NCBI GenBank assembly: GCA_964458335.1
Contig: CAYWIJ010000014.1
Location: 1-29,533 of the forward strand
DNA length: 29,533 nucleotides
Direction: 5' to 3'
Source: Aalborg-AAW-1 sp964458335
GTDB taxonomy: Bacteria; Patescibacteriota; Gracilibacteria; Absconditabacterales; Absconditicoccaceae
In this document: positions 9,441 to 17,882 of the stretch, in pieces
How positions within the stretch are numbered: position 1 is the first letter of the stretch
Layout: each line of letters starts with the position of its first letter
Position numbers and translations under genes: made by a program
Notes under the pieces: model-generated
What the model saw: only the letters and a program-made list of their open reading frames with translations
Database searches by the model: none
Told to the model about the DNA's origin: nothing

Positions 9441-11604
9441 ACTGCTTGATGTCTTCTTGAATAAATGTTTTCATACCTTGGTGGATGTAGAGGATGATAA
9501 TATTGTCGATCGTTTTGCCTTGTGCCCGCAGTTGGAGAAGCATATGATATCATCAGATAAGAATATTTTGCTTATCACTGTCGACCAGAGAAGTAATTTT
9601 TCCTATTCCTCCAGTAAGATATTCTGCGATGAGTTTATGGCTATTTTTGAATTCACTATTGTGGAGGAGATGAAATAACTTTTTAGACTTTTCTCCGTTA
9701 TGAGAGATGACAAAACTTGACCCTGACAGAGTTGTAAGGGTGTCTTTGATTTTTTCGATGTTGTCGATTTCGAATATCTGAGGTGTTTTTCTTTGAGTAT
9801 CTGCAGGGAGTCGATGATTATATTCTGACCTTGTGGATGAAAAAAATGAAAGTTGTTGATCTCCAAAGAGTTTCAGATATTCAGCGAAGTCGATGTATCT
9901 CACACTTGGAGCGATCGTGTAAGAGATATCTTTCGTATTATTTGTCATACGACGAATGATGAGAGGATTGTTAAAAAGATGGTCTAACTTTGTGATCAGA
10001 TGATTGAGTTGAGGGTGATCTTCATAGGTGTTGTGATAGTTTTTTCGTTCATCTTTGATCGTAGTTCGTATACCGTTCGTTTTGCTATAGTGCTTGTTCT
10101 GAGCAAAATAATCTACTTCCAATTTTTGTAATGATCATAAGTATTTTTCACTTTCAATACCGAAATATCCTATCAATAACTCTCGATACGATAAAAACTG
10201 TCAGAATACTTCTTGTTGTGTCTCATCTTTCTCTTGTTGGATCATATAGTGTACTTTCTCTCGTTGGGAGAGCGTACTGTTGAGGTTAATTCACTTTTGT
10301 GCAAAGTCGTTATAGGTCGTGTGTCGTCGATCCGCATCAAGCAGACAGATCGGATACTGGGCAAAATTATTGTCTCGATATTCTTTATTGCTCATGGTAT
10401 AATACAATCATCCGTGACTACAGAGTATTTTTTTGTTGGTTGAAAGTAATGGTTTACTGCCTTGGAGATAGTCGAGGATGTATTTATGAGTTGGTAGAAT
10501 GGGATTGAGGACACGATATCCATCACGGTGATGGGCGAGATAAAAGATCACAAAAAGTAATTCATCACTTGCTCGTTCTTTTTTGTGTAATCGTGTATTG
10601 AGTTTGTCATGGTCAAGGATTTGTTCTTCTTTCAGGTAATTGAAGGATTCATGGGAACAAGCTCTCTTAATGATATCTATTTTGGAGGTATGAGATACGG
10701 CAATGATACAGGGATGAGGAAGTTCGTTGATGATAGTAGCAAGGTCGAGACCTTTGGTTGATCGTTTGCTATGATTAGGTACTTTTTCTCGATTGGTGGA
10801 AGTGATATGCTCAGTTTTGAAATCTGATTTGAGGGGAGAGGAGAGAGTGGGTAGAGCCATCGCGAGCGGTTGATTGTGGCGATCCATACTTCATTGAATT
10901 TCTTCCTTCCTCCTGTCTGCTTCGCTTCCAGTAAAAGGCGTAATGACGTCAAAAATCGAGAACTGATCTGAAGAGAATTTGTTCTGTGATTGTGTAAGAA
11001 TTGGAAACTCTTGTGCAAAACTCTGATATTGATCAGTCCATCGCTGGATGAAAGAAAGACCTACAATACAATCATAGAGAGCATCATGAGAGGAAATAGC
11101 TTTATCTGTAGAAAGTGAAGTGAGGAGATATGATTTTCTATCGTTATATTCATGGTATGTTGTGCTGAGATGATTGTCTATGAATTCGAGTGAATATGAC
11201 TTGAGGTATGGTATCATACTCGTCGCCAGAGGATAGGTATCGATACTGTCCTTGAATCTACAGTCAGGAAAAAATTTTTTTAAAAATCAAAGATCAAAAC
11301 TAATATTTTGACCGATGATGATGGTTGTGTCTCCGAAAAAATCTGTAATCTCTTGTTGTATGATGGAGATATCTTTTCACTCCTTTTTGATCATCTCCAT
11401 ATCGATGCCTGTCATGTAGGAGACATTGGCTTTGAGCGAAAGGACAGAGTCAGGTACAGTGATATAGTGATTGTAAGTAGTAAGTATCTGAAAATTATGA
11501 TCGACAAGGATAAGAGCTATCTGGATAGGATAATCGCTTGTGATATCTAGTCCTGTTGTTTCAAAATCTAAGAAAAGATAGGTATAGTCTGAGTTGAGAA
11601 TCAA
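9424..11604 (-). CDS. DEDDh 3'-5' exonuclease fused to a DinG-like region lacking a P-loop
   Basis: 726 aa. Residues 1-180 are a DnaQ-type exonuclease: ExoI LFLDFETTGLD (about 10-20), ExoII GQNISFDLGFL (about 95-105) and ExoIII SSHDALYD (about 170-177), a complete DEDDh set. The rest resembles a diverged DinG-type helicase body: CIIAVSHTSKIDIIKRA like motif Ia, KKILCSHGGLYYTMSN like the TNHALL motif, CLLDADRRHTT at the DEAH position, SGSSFVISHNGEKSK and QNILIGGYHMLLQLRAQGK like the C-terminal motifs. I see no Walker A GxGKS/T, so ATPase activity is doubtful. TTG at 11604 is the only good start, since an in-frame TAG lies at 11641. The stop overlaps the metallopeptidase start. A DNA repair or trimming role is inferred from the exonuclease domain alone. 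Confidence 0.75.
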
Positions 11605-11621
11605 AAGTTTGGATTTAAAAG

Positions 11622-12488
11622 TTAAAGATTTTCATTTTTTCTAATCATTTCATCAAGTGTTTTTCATTCTTTCGTCTTCCATTCAAGCCATCAATTTAAA
11701 TTTCATCATGATATTACATTACATGCAGCAGTAGGAGTTTTAAATTCATAATCTTTAATAAATTTATTGTCTATTATTATTTCTCTTTCAATAAGAATAT
11801 TTCTCCTTTTATCTAAATTTCATAAACTTTGTTGATATGATATTATTCACTTTGGACTTAATTCACTTCAGGAAAATACTAAGAATCATTCGTCAGTATA
11901 AATTCATTTTGCATTACTTCATCTATTTGTAAGGTAATATATTTCATCTTCATTTGTATGATTTTCTTTATTAAGTAATTTAGTAAGAATATTGTGTCAA
12001 AGATTACTTATAAGTATTTTCAAATCTTCTACAAATTCTACCATATCGGGGAGTCTATGCTCTTGGATAAGACCATTATTTTATCATGTGTTATTGAGAA
12101 TTTTGTATCTATCAGCATTTTTAGCTTCATTTATAATTGTTTTTTCTAAATAATTGATATCAGATTCGTTGAGACTACCATCCTTGTAAGTGAAACAAAT
12201 TGCATTATTCCAGAAATCTTTGGAAGTGTCTTTATAGTGGTCGTTTAATCTTTTTGCCAAAATAGTTGCTTGTCAAATATAGGTCATATTGTTTCCTTCT
12301 TCATCTTCTCCAATTAAAAAATATATACCACTATGCTTTAATTCACTTCTTTGTTCTAATGCTTCCTTGAAATCTTTTCTTGGTATAGAAATTCCTTTAA
12401 TAAGTTTGTTAGAAAATTCTACTGTTTTTAGTCAATTTGGATTTCATTCTATCAGATAGGTGATAATAGTTCTTCATTTATATGACAT
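11622..12488 (-). pseudogene. GIY-YIG nuclease-like protein with DUF4357-type C-terminus, interrupted by TAA
   Basis: In one frame from ATG 12488 to TAA 11622 (289 codons) there is an internal TAA at 12081-12083. The first part (135 aa) contains HSGIYFLIGEDEEGNNMTYI and GQATILAKRLNDHYKD, a GIY-YIG core (GIY...TYIGQ). The second part contains EDEIYYLTNRGSNAKGIYTDE, GFLVFSGSELSPK, NILIEREIIDNKFIKDYEFK, TPTAACNVISGGNLNGWLEW and KTKEGKTL, matching the DUF4357 pattern (R/K-A-x-G ... GF-V-GS ... SPSAAA-V-G...NG...W). Many TGAs (Gly) explain why it is invisible under the standard code. The TAA is a nonsense mutation, an assembly error, or a split into two proteins (ATG at 12044 could restart). The codon count is otherwise intact. 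It ends 17 bases before the exonuclease start. Confidence 0.78.
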
Positions 12489-12640
12489 AGTTTTTTTTGG
12501 GATATATGATAAATAATTTCCTATTCCTTATGTACTCTATAGTTGATGATAAGTTACTTAAAAAAAGATTGTAATATTTTGAGATAATCATATGATATTT
12601 ACCATCTATACTAGAGATTTTAGTCGTAAATACAAGGTTA

Positions 12641-13216
12641 ATGAAGAGTCCCAAAGTTATTTTCCTGACTGGTGTGTCAGGGTCAGGGAAAACAACAATG
12701 ATGGATTTGTTGTTAGAAGACGAGCAGTTTGAAAAAGTATGTTCTCTGACGACGAGAAAACCCAGAGAATGAGAAGTTTCCTGAGATCATTATGTCTTTG
12801 TTTCGGTTTCAGAATTTGAAGCTCTGATTGAAGAGAAGAAGATGTTGGAATACGCGTTTGTTCATCAGATTGCGTACTATGGGACAAGGTTAGATTGGTT
12901 ACAACATGCATTACAACGTGGAAAGAGCCCAGTCAAGACTATCGATATGGTAGGTATGGATATTATAGAAAAAAAAGATAAACTTTCCTGACAGTATGTC
13001 TGTATCTTTATAGATATTCCAGAAGAGATCATGAGACAGAGGATACTATCCAGACAGCCTGATATGAATGCTATTGAATTACAGCACAGATTAGATAGTG
13101 CTGATATGGAGAGATCTATTGCGAAGAGATTGAAAAATTGTATGATCCTTGATGGAAGTGGATCGATAGAGGAAGTCTTTGTGATTATGAAACAGATTAT
13201 TGAAAATGTAGAGTAA
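12641..13216 (+). CDS. gmk: Guanylate kinase
   Basis: 191 aa. It phosphorylates GMP to GDP with ATP. The P-loop GVSGSGKTTMMDLL is at about residues 10-23. CSLTTRKPREGEVSGDHYVF (GMP-binding S-TTR-pR-GE-G-dY-F) follows at about 34-53, then EEKKMLEYAFVHQIAYYGT (family: LE-a-v-g-YGT) and IFIDIPEEIMRQRILSRQ in the CORE/LID region, ending KQIIENVE. Two of the glycines in the GMP-binding segment are TGA. The start is ATG at 12641. The 152-base divergent region to the GIY-YIG gene holds the promoters. The tRNA-Thr genes lie downstream on the other strand. Confidence 0.94.
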
Positions 13217-13224
13217 ATAAAAAA

Positions 13225-13307
13225 AGCTTCGAATCAGAATTGAACTGACGACCTCTCCCTTACCATGGGAACGTTCGACTCCGCTACGCGCCTTTTACTT
13301 GCGAAGC
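13225..13307 (-). tRNA. tRNA-Thr(GGU)-like gene with abnormal 5' side (possible pseudo-tRNA)
   Basis: From the D-arm to the 3' end the structure is normal: anticodon stem TTCCC/GGGAG with loop ATGGTAA (anticodon GGU), T arm GTCAG-TTCAATT-CTGAT, acceptor 3' strand TCGAAGC. The only matching 5' acceptor strand (GCTTCGC, six of seven pairs) is at 13301-13307. That leaves about 12 instead of 2 bases before the D-stem (CGT...ACG), with extra bases AAGTAAAAGG. Either the 5' side was replaced by repeat-like DNA (CTTTTACTTGCGAAGCAAAG) or the tRNA tolerates an insertion. A standard tRNA-Thr(GGU) lies next to it. Confidence 0.5.
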
Positions 13308-13352
13308 AAAGGAGACTTAGACCTCCTGAATTAAAAATTGATTAAATAAAAA

Positions 13353-13425
13353 AGCCACAGACGGGAGTCGAACCCGTGACCTCTTCCTTACCATGGAAGC
13401 GCTCTACCTACTGAGCTACTGCGGC
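13353..13425 (-). tRNA. tRNA-Thr (GGU)
   Basis: A complete cloverleaf: acceptor GCCGCAG pairs with CTGTGGC (one G-U), D-arm contains AGCTCAGTAGGTAGAGC, anticodon stem CTTCC/GGAAG with loop ATGGTAA (GGU), T arm ACGGG-TTCGACT-CCCGT. Confidence 0.95.
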
Positions 13426-13500
13426 TTATAAATTGTTGTATCTTATAATAGATTTCACTATACTAAAGCTTAGTTTTATTTCAAGTTAAAATCCTACTCT

Positions 13501-14301
13501 ATGAAAGCTATTATCCCAGCTGCTGGTTACGGAACGAGAATGTTACCTATTACGAAAACCATACCTAAAGAGATGCTTCCTGTAGGAAATAAGCCTGTTA
13601 TCCAATATATTGTAGAAGGATTAGTTTCGGCAGGGATTGATGAAATTGCGATGATTACATCTCAAGGAAAGATACCATTGGAACACTATTTTGATAAAAA
13701 TTACGAATTAGAAGAACAGCTGAGACAAAAGAACAAATTAGATCTTCTTGAGCGTATCAATAAACCTAAAAATATGGCTCATTACGTATTTTTGAAGCAA
13801 ACAGAGCAGTTAGGTCTTCCTCATGCTATTGCTGAAGCAAGTTATTGGATGGATGATGATTTCTTTTTTGTTACCGTGGGAGATCAGTTTGGGGAGAAAG
13901 CGATTTATAGAGAGATGGTCGATCTTCATAAAAAGACGAAGCAACCTATTATCCAGCTAGCTCAAGTTCCACTTGAGGAAGTGAGTAAATATGGAGTAGT
14001 GAAGATAGAATGAGATGAGATCATCGATATGATAGAAAAACCATCACCAGACCAAGCTCCTAGCAATCTTATCAGTCAGGGTCTGTATATTTTACCAAAA
14101 GATTTCTTTGAAGCTGTGAAAAATGTTCCGATTGATATTTCGAAAGGAGAGATCATCATGCCTGATTGTCTCTTATATCTGAGAACAATGGGATATAAAC
14201 TCTTGCCTTATATTTCAACTCATAGAATGCGAGATGTTGGTAGTACAGAACTGCGACTACAGACGAATAATGAATTAGCAGTGAGAAATTGGAAGTGTTA
14301 A
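13501..14301 (+). CDS. galU: UTP-glucose-1-phosphate uridylyltransferase
   Basis: 266 aa. It makes UDP-glucose from UTP and glucose-1-phosphate for envelope polysaccharides. MKAIIPAAGYGTRMLPITKT is the nucleotide-binding start (family: IPAAGLGTRxLPxTKxxPKEMLP), followed by IPKEMLPVGNKPVIQYIVEG, HAIAEASYWMDDDFFFVTVGDQ (family: GHAV...F-V-LPDD), QLAQVPLEEVSKYGVVKIEG and IEKPSPDQAPSNLISQGLYI (family: vEKP-p--APSNla--GRYvl). One TGA (Gly, 14011-14013) falls in the KIEGDEI loop. It is shorter than E. coli GalU (302 aa), mostly at the C-terminus. A terminator follows about 46 bases after the stop. The last 27 bases overlap the convergent MurI-like CDS. Confidence 0.94.
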
Positions 14302-15123
14302 TATTGTTGAAGATATTGTTTTATATATGAGTTTATACTGTCATGAGTGGGAAACGATGATTTCCCATTTTTTATGGGTTAAAAGATGATTAGATCAAGT
14401 GATGAAAATAGTGACTTCTGACTGATTTCAGGTTGGGAGATTGAGTTCTTGTATGAGTTTTTCAAAGAGAGTTTCTACAACATTTCGCTTATGAAACTTT
14501 TGTTTCTTAGGATTGAAGAATGATGAGATTGTTCTCTGGTAGTTGAAGTATTCATAACTAAGAGGTATGATCGTATCGACATTGGCGTCTTTAAAATATC
14601 TGAGGTCAAATTTGATAATTTTGTTTATCATCATAGTTCTATTCCCATAGAATCTGGAGAAAAAAGTTCGCATGCTCACGTCTTTCGTCCATTTTGAGAG
14701 AGGGTTCTGAAAGTTTTTCGTATTCTTTTGCTTATCAGTGAGATGATAGTCTTTACTGATGTTAGTATGTAAGTTATTGATTATCTCTATATCCATATAT
14801 CATCAGATATATCCTATTTTACCTATGAGAGAATGTTGAAAACAATGATTGGTATAATTGCTGAATAATGGTATAATATTTTTATTTTCTTGTAGTATAT
14901 GTATATAATGAAATTCAACTATTGGACTGAGAAAAATATGGGTACAACCAACTTCTTGTGCTTGTTTGATAAGAGTTTGTATCCTTTGTTGTATTGTATT
15001 GCTGTCTTTGTCTTGATATGGCCAAAACTCTGTATCTGCGATGATACAATAGGGAAGATTAAACTTATGACAAAGTTTGATGAGGTTATAGTTTTCTGCT
15101 CCTGAGGTTATGATTCAGATCAT
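14275..15123 (-). CDS. Asp/Glu racemase (MurI)-like protein without catalytic residues
   Basis: 282 aa, the length of MurI. The frame from ATG 15123 follows the glutamate racemase pattern: MIGIITSGAENYNLIKLCHK (MurI: IGvfDSGvGGLsvl), YCIIADTEFWPYQDKDSNTI (MurI: iYfgDTariPYGnks), IFLSPIVE at residues 63-70 (MurI: ivACNTAsa), GKIGYIGGYM (MurI: igvigT-gT) and VDTIIPLSYEYF at residues 182-193 (MurI: iDtlILGCTHYP). The first-motif Asp is Thr6 and both catalytic Cys are absent, so racemase activity is not expected. TGA codons encode Gly. The CDS runs through the galU terminator and ends inside galU. Function unknown. It follows holA on the same strand after a palindromic repeat. Confidence 0.7.
14348..14373 (+). 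terminator. Intrinsic terminator of galU
   Basis: Perfect stem TGGGAAA (14348-14354) and TTTCCCA (14361-14367), loop CGATGA, followed by TTTTTT. It lies inside the 3' coding part of the convergent MurI-like gene. Confidence 0.92.
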
Positions 15124-15154
15124 GATGCTAATACTTTAATAAAGTAGTTATCAT

Positions 15155-15220
15155 CATTGCGAGGTACGAAGCAATCCATAAATATTAGAATAGATTACCA
15201 CGTCGTTCCTCCTCGCAATG
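15155..15220. repeat. Palindromic repeat element (imperfect inverted repeat)
   Basis: The left arm CATTGCGAGG-TACGAAGCAATC (15155-15176) is the imperfect complement of the right arm GATTACCACG-TCGTTCCTCC-TCGCAATG (15193-15220), with a 16-base AT-rich loop. The right arm recurs almost exactly (one base change) inside the fmt coding region at 17445-17474. It lies in the space between holA and the MurI-like gene. Confidence 0.85.
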
Positions 15221-15245
15221 ACAGTATATGAGGAAAGACAAAGTA

Positions 15246-16229
15246 TTAAGAGATAAGATTGTTTTCTGAGAGGAGAGTTTTGAGATGGAGTCGGTATCAT
15301 TTATCGTCGGATTGTCCTGATTTGATAGTATAATCGTATTGAACCAATCAATTATATATATGTATATATCAATATATATTATCGCGAATATTATCTTGAT
15401 ATTTGTTGTATTTTCCTGCTACAAAGGGAGCAAGTCCGAGCGATTTGGGATCTTGATTATGTTCTATAGATAATCAGAATGCGATAATATTCTTGAGTCA
15501 TCGGAGGAGTCAACCATGGATAGCTTGTCGTACTTCGCCACTTGTGATGATAGTATCAAGTTTGGATAATAAATTCGGTGATGGAGATTTCACCAGTTCA
15601 TCAACGATTTCAAAAGCACTAGACTCTTGTGATGGAGTAACAACCTCATCGATAAGTTGTGTTGTGAGTTGTCATCATTCACTATTGAGACTATCGCACA
15701 GTTTATGTATTTCGCTGGAAAGTCTTCGACCGTCCGTTCCTACGAGTTCGACAATATGATCGATATGATCTCTGGTCAGAATATTGTTTGTTTGATTATG
15801 TTCATCAAATTCTTGGGTAAGAAACTTCGGTATTGACCTCATGTCCATAGGATTGAAGGTTTTGCTTTCGCATTTCTCTTCAAAGAATTTGTAGGCTTTC
15901 TTTCTCTTATCTGGTTTGTAGGATATGAAAATGATGAAATAGTCAGGATAGAGCATATCTCGTTGTTCCATAATCAGAGTCTCAAGTTCTGCAGTGCCTT
16001 TTGGGCTTGTGGTTTGTCCAGGCATATCGTAGACGATGATAAGTTTATCTTCGCTAAATAATCCTCAGGAACACAAAATTTGCATAATCTCACTAGGAGT
16101 ACGCTCTCATACTGCTACCGACATCACTGTGTCAGGGCCATATTTTGTTGTAAAATTCGTCGTTCGCCTAAGAAGCTCTTTGTTGATAAGATATGATTCT
16201 TCTCAGGTAAATAGATACCTTTTGGACAT
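15246..16229 (-). CDS. holA: DNA polymerase III subunit delta
   Basis: 327 aa (E. coli HolA 343). It is the clamp-loader subunit that opens the sliding clamp. It begins MSKRYLFTGEESYLINKELL (family: F-GeD-yLi), then SEIMQILCSGGLFSEDKLII with VYDMPG (family: e-l--s-slFs-kkLVvv), DYFIIFISYKPDKRKKAYKF, RDHIDHIVELVGTDGRRLSS with EIHKL (family: LV---G-dl--L--El-KL), FEIVDELVKSPSPNLLSKLD in domain III and QYDYTIKSGQSDDKGYRLHL at the end. Glycines in FTGEE, CSGG and GGLLRGL are TGA. The ATG at 16229 gives the canonical N-terminus. It is divergent from yidD-fmt (65 bases apart). Confidence 0.9.
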
Positions 16230-16294
16230 ATGCTGGATTTTCTTAAAAGCAAAAATGATTGCATTTGACTACTCTTATTAGTATATATTTAGCT

Positions 16295-17596
16295 ATGCAA
16301 AAGCAATCTAAAAAAACAATCTTTCATCATATTGCTCAGTGATGTATCCGTCTGTATCAGGTTCTCTTTTCTCCAGATAAGAGTATTTTTTTCTCTCCGT
16401 GGTTGCGTGGACGTGTCTGTAAACACGAGCCTCATTGTAGTCAGTATGGCTATGAATGCTTTGATCACTATGATTTCTTTACTGCTTGTGTCCGTACGAT
16501 GGATAGAATCTCTCGTTGCACTCCTTGAAACACCAAGACCTATGATCCAGTCAGATACCGTACAGTTTTTGTGTCAGGCTCTTCTATTTGAGTACCTTTT
16601 TTGGAAAGTTTGATTGCTGATCCAAGATTCGACGTAGTGGGCGTATTAACGATGCCTGATATGCCTAGTGGACGTGGTATGAAACTCAAAGAGAATATTA
16701 TAACTCAAATAGTTAGAACCTCCCCCCTAGCCCCCCTCCTGGCAGAGAGGGGAGAACAGAATTTTATCAAAAAACCTCGTTCGCTTCGTCTCGATTCCAA
16801 AAAATATGCCCATGAAGCACAAGAGACCTATGAATGGCTTAAATCACTTGATATTGATATCCTCTATGTCATAGCGTATGGAAATATCTTGCCTCAGCAT
16901 ATCTTAGATATCCCGAAGATAGCACCCATCAATATTCATGGTTCTTTACTGCCTGCCTATCGTGGAGCATCGCCACTCCAACAAGTTTTCGTTGATGGTC
17001 TGACAGAAACAGGAGTAACACTGATGAAGATGGAAGCAGGGCTTGATAGTGGACCGATGATCGATAAACAGATATTTAAACTTGGATTTTCTGACACAGT
17101 GGCTGACCTTATCCAGAGAGTGAAAGATAATACTCCAAAGTGGTCATTAGATAGTATCGATGAGTATGTGCATGGAGAGTTAGAGGAGGAAGTTCAAGAT
17201 GAATCACTCGTAACTCATTGTGGGAAGATTACAAAAGAAGATTGAAAAATAGAATTAGTAAGCAATGAGCAATGAGCAATGGATACTTTGGAAACTATTT
17301 ATCGTAAGTATAAGGGATATTATTTGCGACCAAAGGTCTATTTTGAATTGATAATTAATAATAAACCATTAAGAATTATTATTGAACAATTAGAACTTGA
17401 CGAGGAATTGTATAAGGAGAATAAGGATAAACCATTGTTGAGTGGATTGCCACGTCGTTCCTCCTCGCAATGACGTGATATCAAGCAATGACAGGGAGAT
17501 GAGTATGCACTGAATCCTGCTGTGATATCGCTTATGGTAAAACCTGAAGGAAAAAAAGCGATGCCATGGGAAGACTTTAAGAGAGGATATCTATAG
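16295..17596 (+). CDS. fmt: YidD-Fmt fusion: membrane insertion factor joined to methionyl-tRNA formyltransferase
   Basis: 433 aa, one open frame with TGA as Gly. Residues 1-86 are YidD: CIRLYQVLFSPDKS, CKHEPHCSQYGYECFDHYDF, TMDRISRCTPGNTKTYDPV. From residue 88 it is Fmt: TVFVSGSSIGVPFLESLIAD, LTMPDMPSGRGMKLKEN, APINIHGSLLPAYRGASPLQ with catalytic Asn213 and His215, and GLDSGPM with Asp251. It ends PEGKKAMPWEDFKRGYL. Fmt formylates initiator Met-tRNA; YidD assists YidC-type insertion. No start codon lies at the junction, so a separate Fmt is unlikely. Three stretches look inserted: residues 142-155 (TSPLAPLLAERGEQ), SNEQGAM from a 7-base triplicate, and residues 384-400 (GLPRRSSSQG...). The catalytic core is intact, so activity is plausible. 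Confidence 0.9.
16719..16755. repeat. CCTCCCC...GGGGAG repeat inserted in fmt
   Basis: A GC-rich stretch with CCTCCCCCCTAGCCCCCCTC followed by CTGGCAGAGAGGGGAGA, sharply unlike the AT-rich surroundings. Read in frame it gives TSPLAPLLAERGE. The two halves can fold back (CCCCTC against GAGGGG). It lies between the Fmt sugar-folate loop (KLKEN) and KKPRSLRLDS, where Fmt proteins have no such segment. Confidence 0.8.
17261..17281 (+). repeat. Three tandem copies of AGCAATG inside fmt
   Basis: Exact heptamer AGCAATG at 17261, 17268 and 17275. Three copies make 21 bases, so the frame is kept (SNEQGAM, with TGA as Gly), between the KITKEDGKIEL segment and the C-terminal domain of Fmt. Confidence 0.85.
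17445..17474. repeat. Palindromic repeat arm inserted in fmt
   Basis: GATTGCCACG-TCGTTCCTCC-TCGCAATGAC differs at one base from the right arm of the intergenic repeat at 15193-15222. In frame it reads GLPRRSSSQG, its TGA giving Gly. Flanking sequence resumes normal Fmt (DEYALNPAVISLMVKPEGKK) after a further CAAGCAATGACAGG, which may be the remains of the other arm. Confidence 0.88.
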
Positions 17597-17655
17597 AAAT
17601 GTAAAGTGTACTGTTAGAAAGTTGAAAGTTGACTTTTCTTTGGATGAGAATGTAG

Positions 17656-17674
17656 GGACGTATATTATACGTCC
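17656..17674. repeat. Short perfect palindrome GGACGTATATTATACGTCC
   Basis: GGACGTAT-ATT-ATACGTCC, 8-bp stem. It follows the fmt stop by about 60 bases. No T-run follows, so a terminator role is uncertain. The form TGTAGGGACGTAT...ATACGTCC suggests another dispersed repeat family. Confidence 0.65.
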
Positions 17675-17713
17675 TTAGAAAATAGATATTGTTTTAAGTT
17701 ATTATATTCAATC

Positions 17714-17854
17714 ATGGCATTTATAGTAGTATATGTGACGCATGCAAATAGGGAAGAAGCGAAGAAGATAGGTGATATACTTTTGGATAAAAAATGAGAC
17801 TAATTGAAGGAATGTAGGGATAGATCAGTAATCTTTCTTTGGTGGAATGAATAA
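17714..17854 (+). pseudogene. cutA: cutA remnant (divalent-cation tolerance protein), degraded
   Basis: ATG at 17714 begins MAFIVVYVTHANREEAKKIG with DILLDKKG, the N-terminal strand and helix of CutA (family: ivyvTa-~~eeA~~ia~~Ll~~~L). The frame then ends at TAA 17801. Further on the same frame reads SVIFLWWNE before TAA at 17852, a trace of the next CutA strand (S-y-W-g/e), but the segment between is short and carries two in-frame stops. The normal length is about 105 aa. Dispersed repeats lie on both sides (17656 and 17883). Reading as a decayed gene is an inference from these two matches. Confidence 0.6.
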
Positions 17855-17882
17855 ATATTTTTCATAAATATCATAAGATAAC

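Noticed and set aside
9382..9678. 98-codon plus-strand frame
   Set aside because: It is antisense to both the metallopeptidase start and the exonuclease end, with no recognisable features.
10213..10508. Two plus-strand frames of 69-76 codons
   Set aside because: They are antisense to the exonuclease/DinG-like gene, which is open over its full length with clear motifs.
12081..12083. TAA as a reassigned sense codon in the GIY-YIG gene
   Set aside because: TAA ends many genes here at the expected family length, so it is a true stop. Mutation or sequence error is simpler.
16295..16600. Separate yidD and fmt genes
   Set aside because: There is no stop after the YidD part and no start codon at the Fmt boundary. 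The only nearby ATG lies inside YidD.
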